Notes: a model not told the origin generated them from the sequence alone. Positions 25,221 to 38,622 are shown, numbered from the stretch's first letter. The stretch: DNA of 64,000 nt from Davidsoniella eucalypti (GCA_004009845.1 RMBW01000054.1:148061-212060), one strand, 5' to 3'. Numbers and translations are program-made.

Positions 25221-26938
25221 TTAGGCCTTACCAATCCAGCCAGCATGAATGAGGAAATCAAAGATACGGCCAACCTTCTGAGAATCAATATGTACGATTT
25301 CCTTCGCTTGCTTCTTCTTCAGCATACCATTGCCCTTCAAAGCCTCCTTGAGCAGCTGCTCCTTGATCATCAAGTACGGCTTGGGCTGGATGCGAATCAC
25401 TTCGCAAAGCTTGACTTCCTCTGGCGTGAGAAGGTGTAGATCGGGCGCGTTCTCTTGTGTGAGTGTGAGTGGCGTAACACCAGAAATTGGCGGCGGCACG
25501 TGTTTGAGCTTAGTGGCAGTAGACACGCCATTTGACGTCCCATTCGACATCCCGTACGATGTTCCGTTCGTAGTGCTATTTGATGTCTCGCCAGAAGTTT
25601 CCGTGGATTCCTTCTTGACGGGTGGAGGGTTCTTTTCTACTATCTCGGGTGCCGTAGGACCGGTTCCGGCAGGTGGTAAGCTCATTCTCTGTGGCAAATC
25701 AGAGGCAACGAGCAGAGCCGCACCACTTGGCGGTTCTGGTGGTGGCTGGCCCTTGGACCGCTGGAGACCGGCAAGACGGTCACGATCCATGGAACCCATA
25801 GGTGTCGCTTTCTGGATGCGTTGTTGCTTCTCGATCTCGTACTTTTCACCACTCTTCAAGTCACCAATTTTTGAGCTACGCCACTCTTGAAGCTGTGAAA
25901 TGGCTTGTCGCATGTTGAGCTCATCAACAAGACCCTGGCAAAAATTCTCATAATCGCGATGGTTCATCATACGAGCATAAGGCTTCGCTTTGAGGAGCAA
26001 ATCCTTCTCTTCCTTTGTCCGTTTCTTTTCCAGCTTGATGTTTTCTCGGTAATCCAAAAGGTTGTGCTCGAAAACGACCTTCTTCCTTTGGACACGTTGA
26101 GTGAGGCGATTATTGTAAATGTCCATAACAGTAAGCTTGAGGTCCATCTCTGGTTCTAGTTCGCCGGTCCTTGGGTTTATACCGTCCCCGGGGTCAAACT
26201 GCATGAGCTGAACTGCTTCTTCGGCCTCGTTGGCGTGTTCCGTCTCGAACTCAAGACGACCAGGCATATACCCTTGAATCTCGTGACATGATGGAACCGA
26301 AGCGGTGGGTTTGGTTTTGGGTGCCAATGCCGGTGCATTCTTGGCCCTATCTCGTCCTTCCTCGATTCGTCTCTTCTTTTGTGCTTGGAACTCTTCGCGA
26401 GAAACTCTGTTTGTAAGTTGATTATCGTATGGGCTGCATTGTTTCGGAAGCGGAAATGCTGGGGAGCGGACATAGACTTCAAGGTAATGATCACGGACTT
26501 CATCTTTGGTTCTATAGCCACCAATGTGATCTGCAATATCAGCCCAAGAACCAAGACCGTAAATTTCGCAACCTTCCAACAACAAGAGTTCCTCGTCCGC
26601 ACCCCAGTCTTCGTGGAATATAGGAAAGCTATTTTGCTCGATAACTTTGAATGGATGTGATTCGGGTTTGTGGGCATTGCTGGACTCTCCCTTCGCAAAG
26701 CACTGTACGCAGAGATCGTACTCGTTGCATGCCTGGTGAGCACATCGGATGCGAACCTAAAGAAAGCAGGAAAGAAGACAAGTTAGCAACGAATTAAAAG
26801 CATGGCTTACAGCTGTATGCGGGTAAGTTGGACTTGATCACGTACTGTGGATGTGATATCTGCAGAACAGACGTCGCAAACATATTTCACGCCACCTTCT
26901 CCGCCCCGTACGGCAGTCTTCTTACGGATGACACCCAT
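25221..26938 (-). CDS. ada2: SAGA/ADA transcriptional adaptor Ada2
   Basis: Exons 26846-26938 and 25221-26756 (minus) give 542 aa. Ada2 activates the Gcn5 acetyltransferase within SAGA and ADA in the nucleus. The order is typical: N-terminal ZZ zinc finger (paired cysteines in YVCDVCSADI, then CAHQACNEYDLCVQCF), a SANT domain (DEELLLLEGCEIYGLGSWAD), the conserved central block with the GYMPGRLEFETEHANEAEEA stretch, a low-complexity linker near residues 390-440, and a C-terminal SWIRM domain. A single 89-nt intron separates ITST from VRIRCAH. The N-terminus MGVIRKKTAVRGGEGG matches filamentous-ascomycete Ada2 in form, which supports this start. Confidence 0.96.
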
Positions 26939-27828
26939 ACCGGGAAATCAGATATCGTGGCGCCAGTATGAAATGCAACAGGTGAGAATTGCTAATATGT
27001 TCTATATCATATAGTGAAGAAAAGAAAAAAATGTGTGTGTCGAGAGTATTTGATTACGAGAACAAAGCTATCGGATGGAGGGATAAGTGACTTCGTCGGC
27101 AATGCGTCGTACAATATAATATATAGAAATATAGCAATTGATGCTGTGACGTTTGCAGGCTTAGCGTGGCAAGCAAGGCTGGAAATCGAAGGCGTGATGT
27201 CACTCGGCGGCAATTTGTTACGATAATTAAAGCCGATCGCGAATTAGAACACAGGCAAGTAAAGTGAGAAATAGAGGGATGTGGGAGATATTAATGGTAT
27301 TGTAACGGATGCTAGAGATTCAGCGACAATAGTTGAACTTGGTAAATTATTGGTTTCGATGGATTTATCGTCCAATGCGATGCGATGCGAATGCGATTTA
27401 ACAATCACGATGCGCAAGGAACTCACTCTGTGCTAAGGCCTCGGTCCTGGTGGATTGCTCTGTCAATGGCGCGCTGTTTTTGCTGACTGGTCAGGCTAGC
27501 CGATGATAAGCCGATAAAAACAAGGGTCTACTGGTTTAAAATAGGGTTAATGTATAATTGGTATCAAGTGTACAACAGAAGACTTGTATGTATCTTGAAG
27601 AGCATAAAGCACCGTATATACCCGGCCCAATCACATCCACTTATTCTTCATTCCTGACTTTGAATTGTGACATCGCACTTGATCTGCTATACATACTACT
27701 ACACATGTTAGTGGGGTCAATCTGAGCTGCGCAGCACTAAGAGCCGCTATATATAAGGAGTCCCGTCGATCAACTAACAAAAGTATTTTTCTAATCAACT
27801 CTACATCAGTGCGCTTCAGAAGAAAAAA
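26939..27828. promoter_or_regulatory. Divergent promoter region, ada2 and GAL7
   Basis: About 890 bases separate the two diverging starts. A TATATATAA element at 27748-27756 lies 73 bases before the GAL7-type ATG and suits a core promoter. The rest is AT-rich without coding potential that I recognise. Confidence 0.5.
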
Positions 27829-29240
27829 ATGTCTGAAGAAAGCATCCTAAACGACATATCCCATCGGAGATTCAACCCTCTGCGAGGATCGTGGCTTCTT
27901 GTATCGCCGCATCGCATGAAGCGACCTTGGCAGTACGTTTGGTTCCACCTATCTAGGTTCTCCTTAGGGCTACTAACGTCCACTCTCTTCGGAACGCCAC
28001 AGAGGTGCCCAAGAATCACCAGCTAAAAGTGATTTACCGAGTTATGACCCAAAGGTATGGCTTCTTCTATCTCTTTTAGGTTACCGCTTCTCACTTACAC
28101 TGATTTCATATAGTGCTATTTATGCCCGGGTAACCCTAGAGCTGAGGGAGAATCTAACCCTGACTATGAAGATGTCTTTGTCTTCGTGAATGACTACAGT
28201 GCTGTTAAGGACCAGCAAAGGGAATACCAACCAGAGGATACCTCGAACAGTGAGTGAATCTTACACTGATTAGAAGAAAGAAAAGCAGAACTTAAGATGG
28301 CTGACTTGTAATATCACCGAGTAGATCTAGCCGCAAGTCTCCTCCGGGCAGAGGCCGCAACTGGCCTTTGCTATGTCCTCACATTCTCCCCAAACCACAA
28401 TGTGACCTTACCGGATATGACGCCGATTGAGATATTGCCGATTATTGATCTCTGGTCTCGGCTATATGCCGAGAACTTGTCCCCAAGCAACCCGTTGGCG
28501 CAGCTAGCGTCTACTGTCGACATTATGGCCAAGCCATGCGCCCATTCCATTGCAAAGCCATCTTCGCAGCTGAAGTATCTGCAGATATTTGAGAACAAAG
28601 GCGCTGCAATGGGATGCTCAAACCCACATCCTCATTGCCAGGCATGGGGCATTTCCACTATGCCCGAAGAACCGTCTATCGAATTGTTCAACATGTCAAA
28701 GTATCGCGCCGAGAATCAGGGCCGTCACCTCATAGGCGATTACGTCCAAGTGGAGTTGGAGAAAAAGGAACGTATCGTCTATGAGAACGATAGCTTTCTA
28801 GTGGTATGTCCTTGGTGGGCAGTTTGGCCATTCGAGGTTCTCTTGCTCTCAAAGAGACACTTACGCGCCATTGTTGAGTTCACGAAGGATGAGAGACTTC
28901 ACTTTGCGCAAGCGATTCATGAAATAACTACACGTTACGATAATCTATTCGAGTGCAGCTTTCCATACAGTAAGTATCAGATATTCAACTCGAAATATTC
29001 ATACTAACATGTTTAGGTTCGGGAATTCACCAGGCACCTTTGATCGGGAGTGAAGCTGAGATAAACGATAGTTACTTTCACATGCACTTTTATCCACCCT
29101 TGCTACGCTCAGCAACCGTCAAGAAGTTTTTAGTTGGATTCGAGTTGATGGGAGAGCCGCAGAGAGATCTCACTCCCGAGCAAGCAGCTATGAAATTGCG
29201 TAACGCAAGTGGTGATCTATATCGGAAATCTCTTTCGTGA
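27829..29240 (+). CDS. GAL7: Galactose-1-phosphate uridylyltransferase
   Basis: Exons 27829-27932, 28003-28054, 28114-28249, 28325-28969 and 29017-29240 give 386 aa, a normal length. The enzyme exchanges galactose-1-phosphate and UDP-glucose for glucose-1-phosphate and UDP-galactose in the cytosolic Leloir pathway. The active-site block SNPHPHCQ (near residue 197) has the His-Pro-His-X-Gln signature, the second His being the uridylylated nucleophile. CYLCPGN (Cys 53 and 56) gives the zinc ligands, followed by the characteristic NDYSAV segment. The exons join with correct phase at all four introns. No other galactose gene lies nearby, so it is not in a GAL cluster here. Confidence 0.95.
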
Positions 29241-29330
29241 GATTAGATATTGAAGAAATTTAAATTCAAGATTTACAGTAATACGGCATTATGGTTATCA
29301 TAAATAGGAAATTCCGAATATATGTGGTGA

Positions 29331-29908
29331 TCAAGCTTCGACATAGAAGTCGCGGGCGTAAATCATCCAGGCGATGCCGCTAGAGGCAAACATCAAAGGA
29401 AGCATCTGAGGTCCGCCGAGCTTCATAGTCTTGAAGACACCAAGTTCTAGAGTGAAGTGACCTAGAGCAACGACATAGGTCCAGATACCGATATCGTACA
29501 TAGGCCCAAAGCTCAGATGGTATGAGACATAGCAGCGGACAATGCTAGTCAGAAGAGTCCACGTGGCAAAGCAACGAGCAGCCACGGGTGTAATCTGGTC
29601 AACGCCCTCTTGGCCCGGCGCAGCAGGCACAAGCTTATCAACAGAGTCTTCAGGGTTGAATGTTGGCGTGGCCTTGCCTAGTTTGAGGTTCTTAACAAAT
29701 AGGCCATTGTACATACGGCGAGTATAGTGCAGAGTGATCAAGTTCTGGGCCGAGTTTCCAATGGCGATCAGAGAAAGCTAAAGGCATAATCAGTATGTGG
29801 CGTGATGTTAAGTGCCGAGGGACATAAGGGGATAAATCGTACACTTAACATATAATAGGGAAGGTAACCCTTAGCTGGTGGCAACCACTCTGCAATGATA
29901 GCTTCCAT
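29331..29908 (-). CDS. erg28: Ergosterol biosynthesis scaffold protein Erg28
   Basis: Exons 29843-29908 and 29331-29777 (minus) give 170 aa. Erg28 is a small ER membrane protein that tethers the C-4 demethylation enzymes (Erg25, Erg26, Erg27) and Erg6. The sequence has the expected hydrophobic spans (PYYMLSLSLIAIGNSAQNL; the segment around FATWTLLTSIVRCYVSYHL; IGIWTYVVALGHFTLELGVF; the last near LPLMFASSGIAWMIYA). The family features NLITLHYTRRMYNG and the TARxF-like AARCFATWTLLT block are present. One 65-nt intron follows codon 22. The 3' end lies only about 90 bases from the convergent GAL7 stop. Confidence 0.92.
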
Positions 29909-30372
29909 TATGAATCAATGTAAAAAGAAATGATAATAATGACCTTGATAATGAGACGATCAGAATGTATTCTGATTGATGAAGCTATAAAAAAAAAACT
30001 TTTGTAAAGGAGTTGTGTTGTTGTACTTGTTAGCAAGGAATTTGTTAAATCCGAAATTGGCGGTTATACCTAGAGCAATAAGGAGCTGATCTAATCCGAG
30101 CTACACAGTATACACACGGTGCATACAACCGCTATTCTGCATATTATTCGTGTAAGATTAAGCCAGATATACATATGTTGTTACAGTGCGAGCCCCCAGT
30201 ATGATGTATCCTTGGAAGGAGCGGCATATGTTACATAGTAGCTTCTCAACGAATTTAGGACCCCACCACTTAAACTTTTACGTTGGTTTCCTCAACTTCC
30301 GTATCTTCCTTTCCTTCATAATATATCGCCCAGCAACTAAATCTACAGCGTTGCATCTTTGATATCATCACG
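29909..30372. promoter_or_regulatory. Shared divergent promoter, erg28 and ketoreductase
   Basis: A 464-base spacer separates the two opposite starts. Both products are ER membrane lipid enzymes or scaffolds. It contains A/T runs and a CT-rich leader just before the ketoreductase ATG (about 30286-30330). No specific regulator site was recognised. Confidence 0.45.
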
Positions 30373-31549
30373 ATGGACTATCTTTCGAACTTGACTATCC
30401 CAGAGCCGATACAGTGGCTGTTGATGGCCCTGGGCGGATCTATCGTCATTGGCAAAGCCCTCAATATTCTACAGTTTATCTTCAACGTGTTCTTGCTTAG
30501 CGGTACCAATGTAAGTATTTCCTGTGCCCATGATCATTGGCCTTGCCCTGTGTACCAACGCCATAGTTTGAAACGCGTATAGACGCTTCGGCTCTTATGT
30601 ACCAAGTTATGGTAACGAGCTAAACTCAGCAATAATGGCAACCCTATCTTACCAATACAACGCTGACCACCCTATTCCTCATATGCAGCTGAGCAAGTAT
30701 GGCAAACCTGGAACCTGGGCTGTTGTCACCGGTGCCTCTGACGGCCTCGGCAAGGAGTTTGCGACACAGCTGGCGGCCAAGGGCTTCAACTTGGTTCTCG
30801 TTTCGCGCACCAAGTCAAAGCTGGATGCTCTTGCGGCCGAACTGGAGGAGAAGTATGCTGCCAAGAACCTCAAGACTAAGGTCATTGTGATGGACTACGC
30901 CGAGGACAAAGACGAAGACTACAACAACCTGGCTGCTAATGTTATGGGACTGGATATTGGCATCCTGATCAACAACGTTGGCCAGAGCCACAGCATACCC
31001 GTGCCGTTCCTCGAGACCCACAAAAACGAACTTCAGAACATTGTTACTATCAATTGTCTCGGAACCCTTAAGACCACCCAGATTATCGCCCCAATCATGG
31101 TCCAGCGTCGCAATGGTCTCATTCTTAACATGGGATCGTTCTCCGGCTGGATCCCTACTCCTTACCTTGCTACCTACGGAGGCTCTAAGGCTTTCCTGCA
31201 ACACTGGAGCGAGTCTATCGCTGCCGAGCTCAAGCCCGATGGTATTGATGTTCAGCTTGTTCTCAGCTACCTGGTCACTACTGCCATGAGCAAAGTGCGT
31301 CGTACCAGCGCTCTGATTCCCAATCCCCGTGGCTTTGTTAAGAGCACCCTGAGCAAGCTGGGCTTGGGTGGTTTCCAGCGCAACTCTGTTACCATCACTC
31401 CTTGGTGGGGTCATGCTCTGATGCTGTGGGCTGTTGAGAGCACTATTACCGTCAACAACACTCTAGCCATCTACTACAACCTGATGATGCACAAGGACAT
31501 TCGCAAGCGCGCCCTGAAGAAGGCCGCTCGTGAAGCCAAGAAGGAGTAG
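30373..31549 (+). CDS. IFA38: Very-long-chain 3-oxoacyl-CoA reductase
   Basis: Exons 30373-30510 and 30689-31549 give 332 aa. The enzyme performs the NADPH-dependent second step of very-long-chain fatty-acid elongation in the ER. The N-terminal exon supplies the membrane anchor (ALGGSIVIGKALNILQFIFN). The second exon carries the short-chain dehydrogenase nucleotide motif TGASDGLG, the INNVGQS element and the catalytic YGGSK (Tyr-x3-Lys) with its upstream Ser. The C-terminus is Lys-rich (KKAAREAKKE), as in ER-retained homologues. An ATG at 30635 starts a longer uninterrupted frame but would drop the anchor. Splicing GTN to LSKYGKPGTW restores the usual arrangement, so I prefer it. Confidence 0.92.
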
Positions 31550-32619
31550 ATAAAAACACATAAGGAATACCTATGGATGGAATTGGATGGCAGCCGCCGG
31601 CAGGTGTCGGCATACTGCCGCGCTAGTGAGAGCTATCGAAGCTCCGTCGGGCACGCGTAGATGCGAGCGTCTCCAGATATAGGCAGCATTAGATGAAAAG
31701 TGGACTGTAATGAATCATGAAGTACATACTTGAACGCCAACAAAAGTGATATGAGTAGTCAATATCAACACTATAAATTACTGTGCATTATATAGTTGTA
31801 TGCTCAGCCTTGCGTCCGCATTAGGCTTAGCGCGCCTTCTGGTCCAGGGCGGCTGGCCAGCTTTTTTTTTTTTTTTGGCTGTCGCGAAAATTCCACGCGT
31901 TGCTGGGGCGCTATTCAAGCAACTGTCAAGGCACTGTTTTTCCACCAGCTCAGCTTAGCGGCTTGTCCTGTCTAGCTCTAGATCTTGGCCTACACTCTCG
32001 CTCCTAGTTTAATTTTCCTTAAAGGCTTCTACAGAAACAGCTTGGATTTTGCTATCCAAATCTGAAATCTGCCGGCGCCTGTTTTAATTGTTGGGTTCAC
32101 GACGACAAAGGGCAATCAATAACAGCAACCACAACCACAACCACAACGGCAACAGCCGCCCTTCGCAACTCTCTGTGATTGGACCGCCTTCTGCTGTTTC
32201 TATTTACTTCATCGTCATCGCCTCTGTAACGCAACTGACTCGACTGGTACTGGCGCTGTTGCAGTTTGCCTTGGCCTTGACGATTAATTTAACAACACCA
32301 AGAAACAGACGTCACACCATCGCCAATAGTCTGTTTGTTTATCTGCCGGTATATCGCTATTTCTATTTACCTGTCTTGCTAGACACTTTCGCTCGCTTTT
32401 CATCCTACCGCCAATCGATCGCTATCGAAAAGCCAACGCCAAAACTACCTTGGTGGAATCGGCCAATTGCCAACTTCGTCTCATCGCCGATCGACGTGAT
32501 ACTTGGTTCCCAGCCGAATCTGCGCTCTAGAACACACGGCTCCCGTGACTGGCCGAGTACACTTCCACTTCCACCGCTACCTCGATCTCGATCTCTAGTG
32601 TTTGTTTCTAGACGTCAGA
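31550..32619. other. Intergenic region with T-run and NUP170 leader
   Basis: No gene is recognised. A poly-T run occurs near 31861-31876. The frame 32088-32729 overlaps the nucleoporin start, begins with a non-ATG codon and has no family resemblance. The right part is probably the nucleoporin promoter and 5' leader, including CAACCACAA-type short repeats. Confidence 0.5.
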
Positions 32620-35600
32620 ATGGCCTTCCCATACGCGACTCCGGCGCGGCCTGTGCCAGGCGCTTTTCTATCTACGCCAGCCCTAGCCGGAAAGCTTCAG
32701 CCCCAGGCTCCCGATACGGTGCGCCGTAGACTCTTCGTCGATGACAAGTCTCGGGGAACTTCTAATACCGCCGTGGCAGCTCCCGTCATATCCAGCTCTC
32801 TACGGTCTGCCGTTGCTCCTGCTGTGCCCGAGCAGAGACTGGGCTTCACGACATCGGCTGCTGCCAACTTGACCTCTAATGGCCTGGTCGCTGGTAGTCT
32901 CATTCCTCCACCAGAAGAGCTTTCTCCGGCGGCTCGTGCTGCTAAGCAAATCAACCAGATCCTGCAGGCAGACCAAAACTTCCCAGATCTCGATTCATAC
33001 TGTCGCCGTAAGCTACTATTACTACCGTATCGACCACTATGAATACAACTTGTACTAACAGCCTACTTACAAACAGAGGGCGCATCATCGGACTACAGCC
33101 TTGATTACGACGGCTCGGCCTGGGCTCCGTTCCAGAAGACTCAGATGTACCCCATCCCCGAGGAAGTCTTTAACCACTACGACTCGAGCAACCTCCAGAC
33201 CATGATGGGCTTGTTTGCTGATATCAACCATGCGTGGGTTGTCATTGACAACGCTATCTTCTTGTGGGACTATACTCATGCGTCACCCGAGCTCATTGGC
33301 TTTGAAGACCAACCACATTCGATTCAGGCCGTCGCCATCGTAGCTCCCAAACCAGGTATCTTTGTTGCGACTATCACTCACATCCTGGTGGTCGCCACTT
33401 CGAGCGAGATGATTCTTTTGGGCGTTTCAGCCGAGACTACTCCTGCGGGCACCAAGTCTGTGTCTTTGTACCAAACTAAGATGACTCTGCCGCTTCGCGG
33501 ACTTGATGTCCGCCTGATTACCGGCTCGGCAAGCGGTCGTATTTTCTTTGGAGGTGCTACTGACATCGACATTTTCGAACTTTACTACCAGCAAGAAGAG
33601 CGGTGGTTTTCTAACCGGTGTGGCAAGATCAACCACACAAACCCTGGCTGGGCTGCCGTTGTGACTATTCAGACTGGCCTGTTTGGATCCAAAGCTCCAG
33701 AACACCTCACAAACCTCGCCATCGACGACTCTCGCAATCTTCTATACACGCTGTCATCGCGGTCTACGATCCGGACTTACCACATGGAGGCGCCTAACAG
33801 ACTCTCTAAGGTGATAGAAAAGGAAAAGACGCACTGCTTACGTGATATCACGCACATGATCAACACATCATCTCTACTGAACGACCGAATGGACATTGTT
33901 TCTATCAGTCCCATCTCTGCCAACGAAGCTTCTAAACTGCATCTGATGGCCCTTACAAGCACTGGCTGCCGGCTGTTTTTGAGCGCAACTAGCGCTGCAT
34001 CTTACATGGCCTCGGCTATCTCTAATCTGGCGCCTCAAAGCATGCAGGTTCAGTTTATCAAGTTTCCACCTTCCAACAAACCTTCTCGCACAAACCCAAG
34101 TGGTGTCGATCTAGACTCTACTAATCTATCTAGAAGTAGAATGGGTGCCAGATACGCTCCCGGTTACTTCTTGGATTTTGTTGCAAAGGACACTTATCCT
34201 AACATGGATCTACTATTCATTTCTGCTCCTGAGACTGGCCGCATTAAGGCTACACCTGCGACAACACCGCTTCGTTACTACGAACAAGCTAATTGGATTG
34301 AGATTGGCGGTAAAGTTGAAGCCGTAGGACTTGTTAGCAAGCCTTTTGCGGCGTCGAAGCAACCAATTGGTTTTGGCAATGAGCTTGCCGTTCAATTTGA
34401 CCAGCCACACAGTGAGTTTGCCATCTTGACCAACACTGGTATCCATGTGGTAAAGCGTCGGAAACTCGTTGATATCTTTTCCGCTGCTATTCGTGCGTCA
34501 GTTGGCGATGAAGGTCTTGAGCTTGAGACTAAGAAGTTCATTAAGCTATATGGAAATGTAGAGACCATATCTGCTGCGCTTGCTGTTGCTTGTGGTCAGG
34601 GTAGTGATATCTCTAGGCCTGGAGTTGCCCGTGCCATTGATCAGTCTACCGAAGACAAGGCCCGTAAGGTCTTTGTAGATTACGGAGGCCATCCTATTAT
34701 GACAGAGGCTGATGGAACACCACTAAGTACTGCTTCAGCCGTTCTCTCTGCCCGCTATGATGGTCTTTCTTTGTATCTTGGTCGCCTGATCCGCTCGTTA
34801 TGGAAATCGACCATAGTTTCTGTGGCCTCTTCTCCTGCTGGTTCAGCAATCGTGTCTTCAACCATCCCAACATCTAAGCTTCAAAGTGTCCAGGCCAGCT
34901 TAGAACGCCTCAGAAAGTTCCTTGATGCCAACCGCCCTTTCATCCAGGGTCTCTCGGGACCTTCTGATCTACAGAGAGCAACTAGTAAGCAGGAAGAGCT
35001 CGCTCTCCAAGCCGAGCACCAAGCTTTACATGCACTAGAGAAATTAATGGAGAGTATCTCGGAGGGTATCTCTTTTGTGCAAATGCTATTTGACGAGCGT
35101 GTGAGTGACATCTACGCTCGTTTGGATGACACAACTAGAGCCGCCCTTAAGGTTCTGACGTATGAGAAGTTATTCTCTGAGGCATCCGGCAAGGATGTTG
35201 CTAAGGTGTTGGTTAAGGCTATTGTTAATCGCAATATTGATAACGGCTCCAACGTCGAAACCGTCGCTGATGCTCTTAGAAGACGTTGCGGTAGCTTCTG
35301 TAGCCCCGATGATGCTGTCATTTTTAAGGCACAGGAGCAACTGAAGCGTGCCTCTGAACAGCACCATAGCAGTAATGCTGCTCGCAATCTCTTGCTCGAA
35401 AGCTTGAAACTCTTCGAGCGTGTTGCTGGCAACCTGTCGTTTGGCAACCTTGAACTTGCAGTTACTCACTACATTGATATGAGATATTATGCTGGTGCTA
35501 TCCGGCTATGCTTGGCAGTGGCACGAGAGAAGGACCGTGGAAACACTGTCCTATCTTGGATTAACGAAGGCAAGCCAGCGACAGACAACCGGGCGGAACT

Positions 35601-37012
35601 ATTTATAGAGCGAAAGAGGTGCTATGACTTGATACACCGCATACTAGAACAGCTCGATATCGAAAGTAGCCGTGAGCCCGAGACTATCGATGGCCGATTG
35701 ACGCTCACTGCGACTAAGAGAATGGAGGCATATGACATTGTGAACAGTTCCCCCGACGAGGTGTTCCACTTTGATCTGTACGAATGGTATATTTCTCAGG
35801 GATGGACTGATCGTCTACTTGCTATTGACTCGCCACATGTTATTACCTTCTTGAAGAGTCTGTCAAGTGCTGACGTACAGCATTCCGAGCTTCTATGCCG
35901 TTTCTACACACACCGTAGTCAATTCTACGACGCAGCACGAGTGCAATACGATCTTGCTATGTCAGACTTCAATATTGGCATTAAGGAGCGTATTGTTTTG
36001 CTGAGCCACGCCAAGTCTAATGTCAACGTTCCCAGCGCTGGAGTCGCGCGGCAAGAAAAGCAATACCTTGAGCATGGCATCAGCGAGCACCTGGAAGTTG
36101 CACACATTCAAGACGATCTATTGGATCGCCTCAGAGCCGATGGTAGACTTCCTACTGAGCGTATTATCGAGTGCGAAGAGCAATTGGACAATAAGATCTG
36201 TGACCTAACTACAGTAAGTCAAATAATGCCTTTTTGCCACCGTCAAAACACAATTACATAGAAAGCCTTAGCTAACTCTATGGCCAATCTAGCTTTACAA
36301 CGAGTACGCCGACCAGGCTTCATACTTTGACTTGTGCCTTCTGATATATCATGCTGCCGACTACCGCAACGCCACCACTATCCTTAGCACATGGCAGGGT
36401 CTTATTCAGCAAACACATGAAGATGCTATCGTAAGAATGAACGAAGGCGTGGCCAACGCCCCACAGCCTTACGAATCGGTCACGGCACGCATTCAAGAAA
36501 TTGCGCATCGGACGTCGTGTGATTCGTTCATCTTCCCTATCAGCCAACTATTGCCAGAGCTTTGCCAGTACGCTGTTGCAAACGAGCAGGATGTTAGCAT
36601 TGGTGCGGATCCTGCTTGGCCAGTACAACTCTTCCTTTCTATTGGCATTTCACATGAGATGATTACCCGTATTCTTGAGCATGTGTTCGACACTCAAGAT
36701 TTTGGCTTCACCGGTAGTCTACGCCCCCGTCTTGTTGAGCTCATTGTGTACGTTGTTGATGGCTGGGCACGCGAAGCCCGTCGCCGCGGTGCTGGCAATA
36801 ACGCCGGCCGTGGATCTTCCCTAGGACCCAGTGTCCGCGACTTGCTGGAACGTTGCGAGAACGAGCTGCCTCCTCCAGGCCATGGTAACAACCCTGGCGG
36901 TAGAGATATCAACGAAGTACGGCGGATGATGCACAGCACGAAGCGTGAGGTCGCGAGTGTTCTTGAGCGGGCAATGGGTGGCAGTGTGCTTGGAAGCATG
37001 CGGTTTGCTTGA
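32620..37012 (+). CDS. NUP170: Nucleoporin Nup170/Nup155 family
   Basis: Exons 32620-33007, 33077-36213 and 36293-37012 give 1414 aa, typical of the family (about 1390-1500). It is an inner-ring scaffold of the nuclear pore complex that also contacts chromatin and the membrane. A disordered N-terminus (about 1-105) precedes the beta-propeller, whose opening has the diagnostic segments YPIPEEVFNHY, MGLFADINHAWVVIDNAIFL and LWDY. The alpha-helical C-terminal solenoid begins near residue 610. The run GLSLYLGRLIRSLWK marks the junction. A Gly/Asn-rich insert with GRGSS lies near the end, before the last helix. Both introns keep phase, and ATG 32620 begins MAFPYATPARPVPGAFLSTP, a normal family start. 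Confidence 0.95.
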
Positions 37013-38622
37013 GCAATATCATTGGTCCATAGCTGTATGAATGCGGTGTATGGTTCAATCTGCCTGAATTGCATATTGAGGTCCATCACCCATGCCATGG
37101 GATCAACATTCATTTTTGTAGCGAGAGGTGCAACGTCAGACTTATATGGGGGCGATTTTCCTTTCCTGGACAGCAGGCTTTTTACGGTGTACAATAGTGC
37201 GGTGCATATTCGAATTCTGGGACATCCTTTATTCAAATGTCTTATTCTTTTCTTCTTTTTCTTTTCCGTTGTTTTCGTTTCTCTTATTTTGTCTAGAACG
37301 CCCGAAGAAAGAGGAAGTGGAGTTAGTCATTAGTCTTTATTCCTTCTTATCTATCTTAGTTGAATCATCATGCTCTCTTTGTTTTTCTAATTATATATCA
37401 GTAAAAGTTTCAATAAGCTCGCTCAAATCTATATTGTATTTATCAAATTGCAATTGCAATTGCTATGTATCATAAACTGTATACTAAGCATTTGTTTTTG
37501 TTTTTTTATGTAGCGCTGTATTTGGTATTTTCGCAAAATTGCCTTAATTTGGTATTTCATGGACTATATTGTAGATTTTAATTGTGAAGTAAAACAGTAT
37601 TAGAATATCCAATAGTCAATTCAAGTTCGACATGATATTTTTATACATAAATCGTCTCTCATCCATGAGTTTTGAATCAAGTTTTCATTCTTCTTCTCTT
37701 TAAGGAGGCTTACGCTCCTTTATTTTGTTTCTCTTCTTCTTCTTCATACCTTTCTTTCCATCTGCGATGCAGTCTATTCAAATATTGATTTAACCTGCCC
37801 TAATTTTACACCAAAAAAACCTAACGCAGTATCAGTTTCAGAGACATGACGTCTGAAGAAGCCAAGTTAGGATAACTATGAAAAAAGAAGAAAAAAGACA
37901 TGTCAGGATTTCCCAGTAGCATGACTTGATGTTGACTTCAGGTGTCCTGACGTCGTTGTAATTTTAATTTTTGTTTTTCATTTCTCTTATATCACATAAT
38001 GAGCCTCACACTCAACATGATCATGAGCTGGAATCTGATCACTCGTCGTTCTTTCCCATTATATATAAGAACTCTGTACAGAGCCACCACTCGCTATATA
38101 TATTTTCTTGTGTTATCTCTTATACATTCTCGATTCTCGGTTTTCTTTTCTCTTCGTTTCGGTATCCTTTAGATGTCTTATTGCTTTTCTTGTTTGAATT
38201 TGCTGCGTTAGATCGCAATTTGAGCCCTAGAGATAGTGCAATATCTTTTAGCGGCATGATTCGCTAGATCGCGCTTCAAGTTTCCTAGTAAGTTTTCCGC
38301 AGATTTCTTCGCATAACGTTTAAAGTTTTCTAACCTTGCAATCAACTTAGAATTTTATATCGCGAGATATTGGGCTAAATACACAAATCATATAGTTCAA
38401 GTCCCAGAATACAATACATATCTCCTATCAATGTGTTTATTCAGCACCAAGCTATTTAGAACTCGGTGAAAGCGCCTGATGAATGTAGATATCTATGACA
38501 GTAAAGTTAAACGGCGCTTCTATCGTACATGGAAGTCTCCACCTGTGCCAAATACATCAAGGCGCCTTTGCAGGAAACATTCCTCAGAGTGTAAAACAGG
38601 GAGTCTGATAATAGAGCATGAC
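37013..38622. other. Intergenic region, no gene recognised
   Basis: About 1.6 kb of AT-rich and CT-rich DNA between two convergent genes. The frames at 37128-37475 and 37971-38267 are dominated by Phe/Leu/Ser from T-rich sequence and look non-coding. Confidence 0.55.

Noticed and set aside
30635..30688. In-frame ATG as the ketoreductase start
   Set aside because: It would remove the membrane anchor found in the family. The exon at 30373-30510 plus the intron to 30688 restores the anchor in frame.
32088..32729. 213-codon frame before the nucleoporin
   Set aside because: Begins with a non-ATG codon, overlaps the nucleoporin start in another frame and has low-complexity Asn/His and Leu stretches; probably leader DNA.
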